DNA of 62,243 nt, from the NCBI GenBank assembly GCA_903906315.1, contig CAIVJW010000204.1, positions 1 to 62,243 of the forward strand. Direction: 5' to 3'. The notes under the pieces were generated by a model. It was not told the DNA's origin. It ran no database searches and saw nothing but the letters and a program-made list of their open reading frames with translations. Each line of letters opens with the position of its first letter. The stretch's first letter is position 1. The position numbers and the translations under genes are program-made. The stretch comes from an uncultured delta proteobacterium. Its GTDB lineage: Bacteria > Myxococcota_A > Polyangia > Polyangiales > Polyangiaceae. Positions 39,237-47,431 of the stretch are shown here, piece after piece.

Positions 39237-40460
39237 CTAGAACAGGAGGCCGGCGCGCAGCTTGAGGCCGCCCATCGACGCGCCCGCGCCGCCGCCGAGG
39301 TGACCGCCGATGGGGATGATGCCGGCGAGGCCGCCGTGGATCGTGACCTTGCCGATCGGGATCTTCGTGAGAAGGTCGGGCTCGAGGACGAACTGAGCGC
39401 CCGAGTAGTCGACGGTCGCGTCCGTCACGGGCGCGCTGTTGACCGCGAGCCAGGCGCGCAGGCCGGGCGTGAGCTTGCCGTCGAAGAGGTCGTAGAAGAA
39501 CGACAGCGACGTTACCCAGTTGGTGACCGTCCCGTGCAGGCCGACGCCGGGGTTCACGCTCGTCACGGACTTGATGTTGGGCTCCTGCGGCTCGTTGCCG
39601 CCGGCCTTCACCATGACCTCGAGCTTCGTGGTCACGCCGAGGTGCGCCGCGCCGCGGTCGTAGGTGAGGCCGACACCGGGGACGAGGCCGACGCGCTTCG
39701 ACGCGAAGAGCGCGTTCTCCTCCCAGCCGCGGCTGGAGGCGGCAGCCTGGTTGACGATCGCGCGCGCGACCGAGCCGGTGTCGTTGGCCTCGACGAAGTA
39801 CTGCCCGGAGGCGGTCGGCGGGAGGAACGCGAACTGCACCGGTAGGCGCAGGCGCCGCGTCAGCTGGAACGCGGGGCGGACGAGGACCTCGAGGTTGCCG
39901 AGCGCGTACTGGTCGTACTTGTCGATCGCGCCGAGCGGGCCCTTGGTGCTGCCCGTCGAGAAAGGCATCCGCAGGCCGACCGTCCAGACGTCGCCGAAGC
40001 GGTAGGTGATCGCGGGGAGGATCGAGACGACCGTCACCTTGGTCGCGGTCTGCGGCTGATCGGTGACGACGTTGATGCCGCCGAAGCCCAGCACCGCGTC
40101 GACCTGGATGTTCGCGGCCGGGGGGAGCACGACGGGCGCCTTGTCGTCCTCTTCCTCCGCCTTGTCGGCCGCGGCCTTCTTGCGCTGAGCGCCGGGAGCC
40201 CACTCGCCCTCCTGGTCCTTGCCGCCGACGCCCCACGAGTCCTTGTCTGCGGGCGGGAGCGGGGCGGCCTCCTTCGCGGGATCCTTCTTCGCGGCGTCGG
40301 GATCGATCTCGAGATCCGTCGGGCGCGTCGGGGGGGCCTGCGGAGCGGCCGGCGCGGGGCCCGGCGCCTTCTGCGCGAGCGCGGCGCGGGGCCACGCGAG
40401 CGAGGCCACGACGAGCCCGAAACCGACGGCGCCGAGCACCCTCATCCGCATCCTCTTCAT
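39237..40460 (-). CDS. Probable outer-membrane beta-barrel protein
   Basis: A 407-residue exported protein. The signal peptide VLGAVGFGLVVASLAWPRAA ends at ALAQ. Residues 25-115 are a charged, Pro/Lys/Asp-rich linker. From 120 to the end alternating hydrophobic strands (NIQVDAVLGFGGINVV, LRLPVQFAFLPPTA, LGVTTKLEVMVKAG, GKVTIHGGLAGIIPIGG) suggest a barrel of 10-12 strands. The last residue is Phe (LRAGLLF), the usual signal for outer-membrane insertion. It diverges from the second kinase gene. Family and transported substrate are not recognised. Confidence 0.75.
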   Translation of the reverse strand: MKRMRMRVLGAVGFGLVVASLAWPRAALAQKAPGPAPAAPQAPPTRPTDLEIDPDAAKKDPAKEAAPLPPADKDSWGVGGKDQEGEWAPGAQRKKAAADKAEEEDDKAPVVLPPAANIQVDAVLGFGGINVVTDQPQTATKVTVVSILPAITYRFGDVWTVGLRMPFSTGSTKGPLGAIDKYDQYALGNLEVLVRPAFQLTRRLRLPVQFAFLPPTASGQYFVEANDTGSVARAIVNQAAASSRGWEENALFASKRVGLVPGVGLTYDRGAAHLGVTTKLEVMVKAGGNEPQEPNIKSVTSVNPGVGLHGTVTNWVTSLSFFYDLFDGKLTPGLRAWLAVNSAPVTDATVDYSGAQFVLEPDLLTKIPIGKVTIHGGLAGIIPIGGHLGGGAGASMGGLKLRAGLLF

Positions 40461-40507
40461 CCGTGTCTCCCGAAGACTTGTCCCGAACGGCCGCGCGGGA
40501 AGCTACC

Positions 40508-43500
40508 ATGCGCGAGGGCTCGTCGTCTCGCGCGCGGGACGGCTCCCGCAAGCTGCTCCCAGGCATGACGCAGAAGCCGCCCCCGACGAACCTCGCCGAG
40601 TTCGAGATCCTCCGTCGCCTCGGCGCGGGCGGGATGGCGGAGGTCTTCCTCGCGAAGAAGCGCGGCGCCGAGGGCACCTACAAGCTGCTCGTCGTCAAGC
40701 GCGTGCTCCCCGCCCACGGCGCCTCGCGGCGGTTCCGCACGATGTTCGTCGAGGAGGCGCACCTCGCGACGCGCCTCAATCACCCGAACATCGTCCAGGT
40801 CTACGAGTTCTCCGACCACGGCGAGGACGGCCTGCTGCTCTCGATGGAGTACGTCGAGGGCTTCGACCTCGGCAAGCTGATGGCGGCCGCCAAGCAGAAG
40901 GGCGGCCACATCCCGCCGTACGTCGCCGCGTTCATCGTCGCCGAGGCCGCGAAGGGCCTGCACTACGCCCACGAGCGCAAGGACGAGGGCGGCGTACCGC
41001 TCGCCATCGTGCACCGCGACGTCTCGCCGCAGAACATCCTGCTCTCGTACGAGGGCGTGGTGAAGATCGCCGACTTCGGCATCGCCACGGCCAACCTCTT
41101 TCGCGAGGAGGTCGGCGTCCTCAAGGGCAAGTTCGGGTACATGTCGCCCGAGCAAGCGCGCGGCGAGCGCGTCGACCGGCGCAGCGACATCTACGCGCTC
41201 GGCGTCGTGCTGTACGAGCTCTTCGCGCTGCGATCGCCCTACGGCAAGCTCGACGACGACGCCCTGCTCGACGCCGTCCGCAACGGCCGCTTCGAGCCCC
41301 CGTCCACCTGGGCGCCCGAGGTGCCGCCGGAGCTCGAGGCGATCGTGCTGCGGGCCATGTCGCCCACGGCGAGCGACCGCTTCCAGACCGCGCGCGACCT
41401 GGCGGGCGCCGTCGCGCGCACGCTGCTCGCCAAGCAGGAGCTCGTCGACGCCGCGTCGGTCGAGGCCACGCTCGTGCACCTGCTCGGGCGCGAGCTGCCC
41501 GAGGCGACGATCCCTCCGGGCGGCGAGAACCGCGATCAGCCGCAGACGCAGGCCGCGGCCCCGCTCGCCAAGACCAGCGGTGACGGTGCGGACTCGGCCG
41601 TCTCCCAAGGGCCGCGCGTGGTGCGCGAGGTCCGCCACGTCGCGGTGGTCACGCTGCGCCTCACGGGCACCGAGCGCCTCGACGCGACGGTCGGTCGCGC
41701 GGGCGCTCGGCGCGTGCAGGAGTCCGTGCGGTCGGTGCTCGGCGACATCGCGTACAAGCGGGGCGCATTGTGGTCGTGGGAGTCGCCCACGCAGGCGCGC
41801 GCGGTCGTCGGGCTGCTCGAGAACCCGTCGCGCGCGGCCGCCGAGGCCGCCTCGCTCGCGATCGACGTGCACGAGACGCTCGAGGGCGCGTCGGAGGACC
41901 TCCCCGTCACGCTGCGGGCCGCGATCGGCATCGTCCGCGGCATCGCGACCGGGGAGCGCGACCACCAGGGGCACCTGGTCGGCCACGCGTTGCAGGAGCC
42001 CGCCAACTACCTCGCCGACCGCCTCGCGGGCGCGACGCCGTTCGGCGCGACGTGGGTCGCCGGCGGCGTGTATCGCCTCGTGCGGCGCGACTTCCGCTGG
42101 GGCGACGCGCCGTCGCTCGACCTCGCCGACGCGGGCGATCAGCCGCTGCCCTCGCAGATGCGCATCTACGCGCTCGAGCGGCCGCTGACGCGCGAGGAGC
42201 GGGTCGCGGAGATCGCGCTCGCGCCGAACGACCTCGTCGGTCGCGACGCCGAGAAGGCGGACCTCCACGCCGCGTATCACCGCGCCGTCGCGCAGGTGCT
42301 CCCCACGATCCCGCCGCCGTCGCTGTCGACGCGACCGCACGACGGGCGGCTCGCGACCTCGCGCCCTCCGCCGAGCCGGAACGACCCCTCGCCCGCGTCG
42401 TGGCCGCCGCGCGGATCGCTCACCGCGCGCGTCATCGTCGGCGAGATGGGCATCGGCAAGAGCGCGCTCGTCAACACCTTCCTTTCCGAGATCCCGAGCG
42501 ACGCGCGGGTGGTGCACGTCGAGTGCTCGCCCGTGAAGAGCGAGCTCCCGCTCGCGACGGTGTGCGATCTGCTGCGCGACGTGACGGAGATGGGCCTCGA
42601 GCAGACGATCGGCGAGGCCATGGAGGCGCTGCGCGACCTCCTCGGGCCAACGCTGCGGGGCGCGCAGGTCTCGCGCGTGCTCACGCGACTCGCCGAGCTC
42701 GTGACGGACAAGCAGCTCGACCACGCCGACGAAGACGCCAACAACTACCGGCGCGAGCTGGTCGTCGTCGGCGTGCGCTGGGTCCTCGGCGCGCTCGCCC
42801 GCACGAGCCCGCTCGTCGTGGTCATCGATGGCCTGCAGTGGGCCGACCGCGGCAGCCTCGAGCTGCTCGACGAGCTCCTGCGCCGATCGGAGGCGCAGCC
42901 GATTCTGGTGCTGCTCGTCACCCGCCCCGAGGAGCGCGTCACGCCGCACCTCGAGGGGCTCGTGCGGATCGAGCTCCGGGGGCTCTCGCCCGAGCAGCAG
43001 GTGCGCCTCGTCGAGGCCCGGCTCGGCGTGCGCGACGGCGTCGCGGCGGTTTGCGCCGAGCTCGTCCCGCGGGTCGCGGGCAACCCGTTCTTCCTGCTCG
43101 AGCTGGTCGAAGCGCTGCTCGAGCGCGGCACGCTCGAGATCCTCGAGCTTCCCGACGGCCGCCACGAGCTCACGCGGCGCGACCGCGGCGAGCGCGCCGA
43201 GGCGCTGCCGTCGACGCTCGAGCAGCTCATCGGCGACCGCCTGCGCGAGCTGCCGCCCGAGGAGCACGACGTCGTCGACTGGCTCGCGGTCGCGGGCGGG
43301 CCGCTGCTCGAGGGCGATCTGCTCGCGCTGACGCGGCTCGCGGACGACGAGGCCATCACGCGCCTCTGCGCGCGCGGCCTGTGCGATCGGCGATCGGGAT
43401 CGGTCGACTTCCGCCACCCGCTCGTGCGCGACGTCGCCTACTTCGCGATGGACACGCACCGGCGCGCGCGCATGCATCGGCGCCTCGGAGAGCACCTCGC

Positions 43501-45022
43501 GACGACGCCGCTCGCGCAGGGCCTCTCGGCGGCGATCGTCGCGCGGCACCTCGCGCGCGGCGAGGCGCCCGAGCCCGCGGCCGCGCTGTACCTCGAGGCG
43601 GCAGCGGCCGCGCGCAACGCGCACCAGGGCCCGCTCGCGCAGCGCTACTACCTGCGGGCGCTCGGCCTGCTGCCCGCGAACGACGAGCGCCGCATGGTCG
43701 CGCACGAGGCGCTCGAGGCCGTGCACCGCGTGCTAGGCCAGCGCCGCGAGCGCCGGGAGCACCTCGACGCGCTCCGCAGGCTCGCGCGCGAGTCGGGTCA
43801 GGCCCGCTGGGTGGCGCTGGCGCTGACGCGCACCGCGCGGCGCGACCTCGACGAGGGCTACCTCGCGCGCGGCCTGCCGATCGCCCAGCGCGCCGCCGAG
43901 ATCGCCCGCATGGCGCGCCAGCCGGCCCTCGAGGTCGAGGCGCAGACGCTCCTGTCCGAGATCCTGCGCGAGCTCGGCGACCTCTCGGGCGCGCTGGCGG
44001 CGTGCGAGCGCGCGCTCCAGGTAGCGCAGGCGGGCAACCTGCCGGGGCGCGCGCGCGCCGACGTGCTGCGGGCCAAGGGCGTGCTCCTGCGCGTCGTGGG
44101 CCGGCTCGACGAGGCCGTCGAGGCCTACGCCGAGGCGATCGCCGTGTTCCGCGCGGTCGGCGCGCGGCGGCGCGAGGCGCGCGCGAAGAACGCCCTCGCG
44201 TACGCGATGTTCGTGCTGGAGCGGTTCGAGGACGCGATCGCGCTCGCCCTCGGGGCGATCCGCATCGACCTCTCGATCGGCGGCCGCTTCCAGATCGCCA
44301 AGACCTTGAGCAACGTCGGCCAGGCGTACGCGCGCCTCGGCGACCTGGACCGCGGCCTTTCCTACCTTCGCCGTGCGCGCGAGGCGCACGAGCGCTACGC
44401 GGACCAGGACTCGCGCGCCGACACCCTGCTCTGCTCGGCGGAGGCGCTCCTCGAGGCCGGCGACCTCGACGCCGCCCACACGCTGTGCGCCGACGCGAGC
44501 GCGCTGGTCGCCGTCACCGGCAGCGTCTACGACAGCGTGCACGAGCGCATCATGGCGGCGCTGCTCGCGCGCGCGCGCGGCGACGCGCAGGCGGCGGTCG
44601 CGTTCGCTGCGGCGGCGCGGCAGATGGCCGAAGCGCAGGCGCTCGCGAGCTTCCACCTGTACGCGACGGCGATCGAGGCCGCAGCGCGCGCCGAGGCCGG
44701 CGATCTCTACACCGCGGTGCTCCTCGCCCGCACGGCCTTCGCCGCCGTCGAGGCGAGCGTCGGGTCGGAGTACGGACTCGAGGTCCGCGCGCTCGCGTGC
44801 CTGGCGCTCGGCCGCGGGGCGCCGGCGGACGCGCGCGACGCCTCGCAGCGCGCCGCGGCCCATGTGCGCAAAGTGGCTGCCCACACGCGCGACCCCCGGT
44901 TACGTGAGCGGTTCATGAAGAGGCCTGTCGTCGTGGCCATCCTCGCGGGGGCCGAGGACCGCGCGAGCCCGCCCGGCTCGGCGATCCCCGCGCGGTCGTT
45001 CGACGGCCCGGGCAGCGAGTGA
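40508..45022 (+). CDS. Ser/Thr kinase-degenerate cyclase-AAA ATPase-TPR protein
   Basis: About 1504 residues. The kinase domain is canonical: GAGGMAEV 39-46, K64, HRDVSPQN 169-176, DFG 189-191, then SPE in GYMSPEQARG. Residues of about 375-545 resemble a class III cyclase homology domain (VAVVTLRLTGTERLDATVGR), but the metal Asp after the first strand is missing, so it is probably inactive. The ATPase has Walker A GEMGIGKS near 645-652 and VVVIDGLQWADRG as Walker B. TPR repeats fill the last 550 residues. The order matches TOMM-system kinase/cyclase fusions. Starts at 40463 (GTG) and 40565 are alternatives. The stop overlaps the patatin gene. Confidence 0.88.
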   Translation: MREGSSSRARDGSRKLLPGMTQKPPPTNLAEFEILRRLGAGGMAEVFLAKKRGAEGTYKLLVVKRVLPAHGASRRFRTMFVEEAHLATRLNHPNIVQVYEFSDHGEDGLLLSMEYVEGFDLGKLMAAAKQKGGHIPPYVAAFIVAEAAKGLHYAHERKDEGGVPLAIVHRDVSPQNILLSYEGVVKIADFGIATANLFREEVGVLKGKFGYMSPEQARGERVDRRSDIYALGVVLYELFALRSPYGKLDDDALLDAVRNGRFEPPSTWAPEVPPELEAIVLRAMSPTASDRFQTARDLAGAVARTLLAKQELVDAASVEATLVHLLGRELPEATIPPGGENRDQPQTQAAAPLAKTSGDGADSAVSQGPRVVREVRHVAVVTLRLTGTERLDATVGRAGARRVQESVRSVLGDIAYKRGALWSWESPTQARAVVGLLENPSRAAAEAASLAIDVHETLEGASEDLPVTLRAAIGIVRGIATGERDHQGHLVGHALQEPANYLADRLAGATPFGATWVAGGVYRLVRRDFRWGDAPSLDLADAGDQPLPSQMRIYALERPLTREERVAEIALAPNDLVGRDAEKADLHAAYHRAVAQVLPTIPPPSLSTRPHDGRLATSRPPPSRNDPSPASWPPRGSLTARVIVGEMGIGKSALVNTFLSEIPSDARVVHVECSPVKSELPLATVCDLLRDVTEMGLEQTIGEAMEALRDLLGPTLRGAQVSRVLTRLAELVTDKQLDHADEDANNYRRELVVVGVRWVLGALARTSPLVVVIDGLQWADRGSLELLDELLRRSEAQPILVLLVTRPEERVTPHLEGLVRIELRGLSPEQQVRLVEARLGVRDGVAAVCAELVPRVAGNPFFLLELVEALLERGTLEILELPDGRHELTRRDRGERAEALPSTLEQLIGDRLRELPPEEHDVVDWLAVAGGPLLEGDLLALTRLADDEAITRLCARGLCDRRSGSVDFRHPLVRDVAYFAMDTHRRARMHRRLGEHLATTPLAQGLSAAIVARHLARGEAPEPAAALYLEAAAAARNAHQGPLAQRYYLRALGLLPANDERRMVAHEALEAVHRVLGQRRERREHLDALRRLARESGQARWVALALTRTARRDLDEGYLARGLPIAQRAAEIARMARQPALEVEAQTLLSEILRELGDLSGALAACERALQVAQAGNLPGRARADVLRAKGVLLRVVGRLDEAVEAYAEAIAVFRAVGARRREARAKNALAYAMFVLERFEDAIALALGAIRIDLSIGGRFQIAKTLSNVGQAYARLGDLDRGLSYLRRAREAHERYADQDSRADTLLCSAEALLEAGDLDAAHTLCADASALVAVTGSVYDSVHERIMAALLARARGDAQAAVAFAAAARQMAEAQALASFHLYATAIEAAARAEAGDLYTAVLLARTAFAAVEASVGSEYGLEVRALACLALGRGAPADARDASQRAAAHVRKVAAHTRDPRLRERFMKRPVVVAILAGAEDRASPPGSAIPARSFDGPGSE

Positions 45023-46278
45023 ACATGAAGATCGACAAGCGCAAGGTCGCGATGGTCCTCTCGGGCGGCGGCGCCCGCGGGGCCTACGAGGTCGGGGTCC
45101 TGTCGTACGTGCTCGACACGTACGCGAAGCGTCGGGGGGCCGCCCCTCGCATCGACATCCTGTGCGGGACGTCCGTCGGCGCGATCAACGCGTGCTACCT
45201 GGCCGCGCACCTCGCGGACGCGTCGAACGGGATCCGCAACCTCGTCAACCTGTGGACCGGCCTCGCGCTCGAGGGCGTCCTCGGGTTCGGCGCGCGACAG
45301 GTGCTGTCGCTACCTCGCGTGCTGCTCGGCGGCGGCGCGCCCGAGGGCGTGGGCATCTTCGACGTCCGCCCGATGGCGGCGCTCGTCGAGCGCGAGATCC
45401 GCTGGTCGGCGATCGCCCGCGCGCTCCGCCAGGGCCACCTGTCGGCGCTCTCGGTCTCCGCGACCGAGGTCTCCTCGGGGCGCACGGTCATCTTCATGCA
45501 GACCGGCCCCGACGGCTCGCTGCCGACGCACGCGCCGCCTCGGACGATCATCCGAGGCGCGCACATCGGCCCGCCGCACGCCCTGGCCTCGGCGGCGATC
45601 CCCATCCTGTTCCCCGCGGTGCCGATCGGCGGCGAGCTGTTCATGGACGGTGGCATGCGGCAGAACACGCCGATCGCGCCCGCCCTCCGGCTCGGCGCGA
45701 CGCACGTCTTCGCGATCGGCCTGTCGCGCGAGATCCACGGCATCGCAGGCGTGCCGGCGGAGGTGAAGCAGCCCGGCGCCGCCTTCGTCCTCGGCAAGAT
45801 CCTCAACGCATTCCTGCTCGACCACGTGCAGCACGACATCGAGATGCTGACGCGCATCAACGCGCTCCTCGACGACGGCGAGCAGGCGTTCGGCGCGGGC
45901 TTCCTGCCCGCGGTCAACCGGCTCGCCACCGAGCGCGGGACCCCCGACTACCGGCACGTCGAGACCCTCTACATCCGTCCGAGCCAGGACATCGGGACGC
46001 TCGCGGCGCAGCACGTCCGCAGCGGCAAGCTGCGCGGGGGCGCGATGCTCGCGCGCCGCCTGCTCACGCTGGTCGACGTCGGCGAGGCCGGCGAAGCGGA
46101 CCTCGCGAGCTACCTGCTGTTCGACGGCACCTTCGCGCGCAAGCTCATCGAGCTCGGCCGCGCCGACGCCGAGGCACGCCGCCACGACGTCGAGGCCTTC
46201 TTCGGGAGCGCCTCCGAGGACGCGCCGCCGAAGCCGTCGCAGAGCGGCGAGTGGTCCATCCCGCCGCCGGTCGAGTGA
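45019..46278 (+). CDS. Patatin-like phospholipase (first copy)
   Basis: A 419-residue patatin-family lipid hydrolase. The oxyanion motif is GGGARGAYEVG at 16-26, the nucleophile Ser52 lies in GTSVG, and the catalytic Asp210 in MDGG. No membrane helix is seen. The GTG start at 45019 overlaps the kinase stop (GTGA); an ATG at 45025 is also possible. Co-translation with the kinase suggests a link between signalling and lipid turnover. A clear paralogue of the same length lies at 50006-51265. Effector or housekeeping roles are both possible. Confidence 0.88.
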   Translation: MNMKIDKRKVAMVLSGGGARGAYEVGVLSYVLDTYAKRRGAAPRIDILCGTSVGAINACYLAAHLADASNGIRNLVNLWTGLALEGVLGFGARQVLSLPRVLLGGGAPEGVGIFDVRPMAALVEREIRWSAIARALRQGHLSALSVSATEVSSGRTVIFMQTGPDGSLPTHAPPRTIIRGAHIGPPHALASAAIPILFPAVPIGGELFMDGGMRQNTPIAPALRLGATHVFAIGLSREIHGIAGVPAEVKQPGAAFVLGKILNAFLLDHVQHDIEMLTRINALLDDGEQAFGAGFLPAVNRLATERGTPDYRHVETLYIRPSQDIGTLAAQHVRSGKLRGGAMLARRLLTLVDVGEAGEADLASYLLFDGTFARKLIELGRADAEARRHDVEAFFGSASEDAPPKPSQSGEWSIPPPVE

Positions 46279-46345
46279 GGGAACGCGCCCCGGCAGCCAG
46301 ACGGCTGCGAGGGCGCGCGCCGCATCCCACGGCGATTAGCCTGGA

Positions 46346-46406
46346 GGGGCCGCTCGCGGCCCCATCGTGACTCACCGGGTTTGGGGCCGCTGGCGGCCCC
46401 ATCGTG
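46346..46406. repeat. Two direct copies of a 24-base hairpin element
   Basis: GGGGCCGCTCGCGGCCCC (46346-46363) and GGGGCCGCTGGCGGCCCC (46383-46400) are each followed by ATCGTG. The unit recurs after 37 bases with one difference. Each folds as an eight-base stem with a two-base centre. They lie between the ends of convergent genes (46278 and 46408), so a double, bidirectional terminator is likely; a small interspersed repeat is the alternative. Confidence 0.6.
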
Positions 46407-46407
46407 C

Positions 46408-47238
46408 CTAATACGCGCGCTCCCAGGCGCGCGGGATCTTCTCCGGGAACGTCCAGAGGCGCGTGGTCTTGGAATCGCCGACGTAGATACCGCCGACCGC
46501 CTCGTGGTCGTAGCCGACCCACGCGGTGAACGGGATGCGGTCGAAGACGTCGCCGAAGACGATGGTCTTCGTCTTCTTCGTCGCGCTCTCCGCGAGGTCG
46601 CGGCGGGCCTCGTCGAGGACCGTGGTGGCCGTGAGGCGGAGCCCCGGATCGACCTGCACCTCGGTGAAGGCGACCGCGCGGAACCGCTTGCCCGTGCGGT
46701 GGGTCGCGTACCAGACGTACTCGGCCGGCGTGAGGTTCGACAGGACGAGCACCTCGATCGGGCAGTAGATCATGTACAGCCGCGGCACGCGCTTGGCCGG
46801 CGGCGCCTGACCGATGGCCTTGGCGATCTCGTCGGGGGTCATGCCGTCGCGGCACTCCGCGTCCTTCGAGGCCGCGAGGTCGGTGGCGCTCGTCATGTGG
46901 AGCACCTCACCGCCGGTCTTGGCGAGGTAGACGTCGTTCCACGCCGAGATCGGCGTCGCGCTGAAGGCGTTGTTCGACAGCGCCGTCTTCGTGCGCTTGC
47001 CGGCCTGCGCGGCCTCGAGGGCCGCGGAGGCGTCCGCGTTGGCGTCGCGCCAGCCGCCCTCGTCGTTGAACTGGAACGCCGGCTTGCCGCCTTCGACCGC
47101 GAGGTCGACGAGGAGCGAACGCCCGTCGAAGTACTTGCCCGACCCCGGGCTGCGGTGCCGCGCGAACTCGTTCACCGCGAGGCTGGTGGCGGTGATGATT
47201 CCCTGGGGGAGGCTCAGAACCAGCTTGGCTTGCGACAT
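46408..47238 (-). CDS. Uncharacterised 276-residue protein
   Basis: The start MSQAKLVLSLPQGIITATSL at 47238 is the first Met after an unlikely Arg/Pro-rich extension. No signal peptide or membrane helix is visible. Segments include GKYFDGRSLLVDLAVEGGKP, RTKTALSNNAFSATPISAWN, VPRLYMIYCPIEVLVLSNLT, and IVFGDVFDRIPFTAWVGYDH. The mixed alpha/beta look and aromatic-rich C-terminal third suggest a folded cytoplasmic protein. I recognise no family. It stands alone and converges on the patatin gene across the hairpin pair. Confidence 0.7.
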   Translation of the reverse strand: MSQAKLVLSLPQGIITATSLAVNEFARHRSPGSGKYFDGRSLLVDLAVEGGKPAFQFNDEGGWRDANADASAALEAAQAGKRTKTALSNNAFSATPISAWNDVYLAKTGGEVLHMTSATDLAASKDAECRDGMTPDEIAKAIGQAPPAKRVPRLYMIYCPIEVLVLSNLTPAEYVWYATHRTGKRFRAVAFTEVQVDPGLRLTATTVLDEARRDLAESATKKTKTIVFGDVFDRIPFTAWVGYDHEAVGGIYVGDSKTTRLWTFPEKIPRAWERAY

Positions 47239-47431
47239 CTCGTTACTCCGCGGGCGGGGCCCACTCGTTTGGGGGATCGACCGGACAGCCGCGCCGGCCC
47301 CGGTCCGCCGCACCCCGCCCCGCGGGGCCACGGCAGGTTCCGGAGCGTCTATGTAAGAGGCCCCGACCCAAAAGAAAACCCCGGAGCGCGGCTCGAGCCG
47401 GGCCCCGGGGTCCTTTGCGGCCGGAAGAAGG

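Noticed and set aside
40457-43726. A long minus-strand frame opposite the second kinase gene
   Set aside because: Shadow of the kinase/ATPase gene; no family motif and typical antisense composition.
46346-46406. Insertion-sequence ends
   Set aside because: Only 37 bases apart with no transposase; hairpins at convergent gene ends are simpler.
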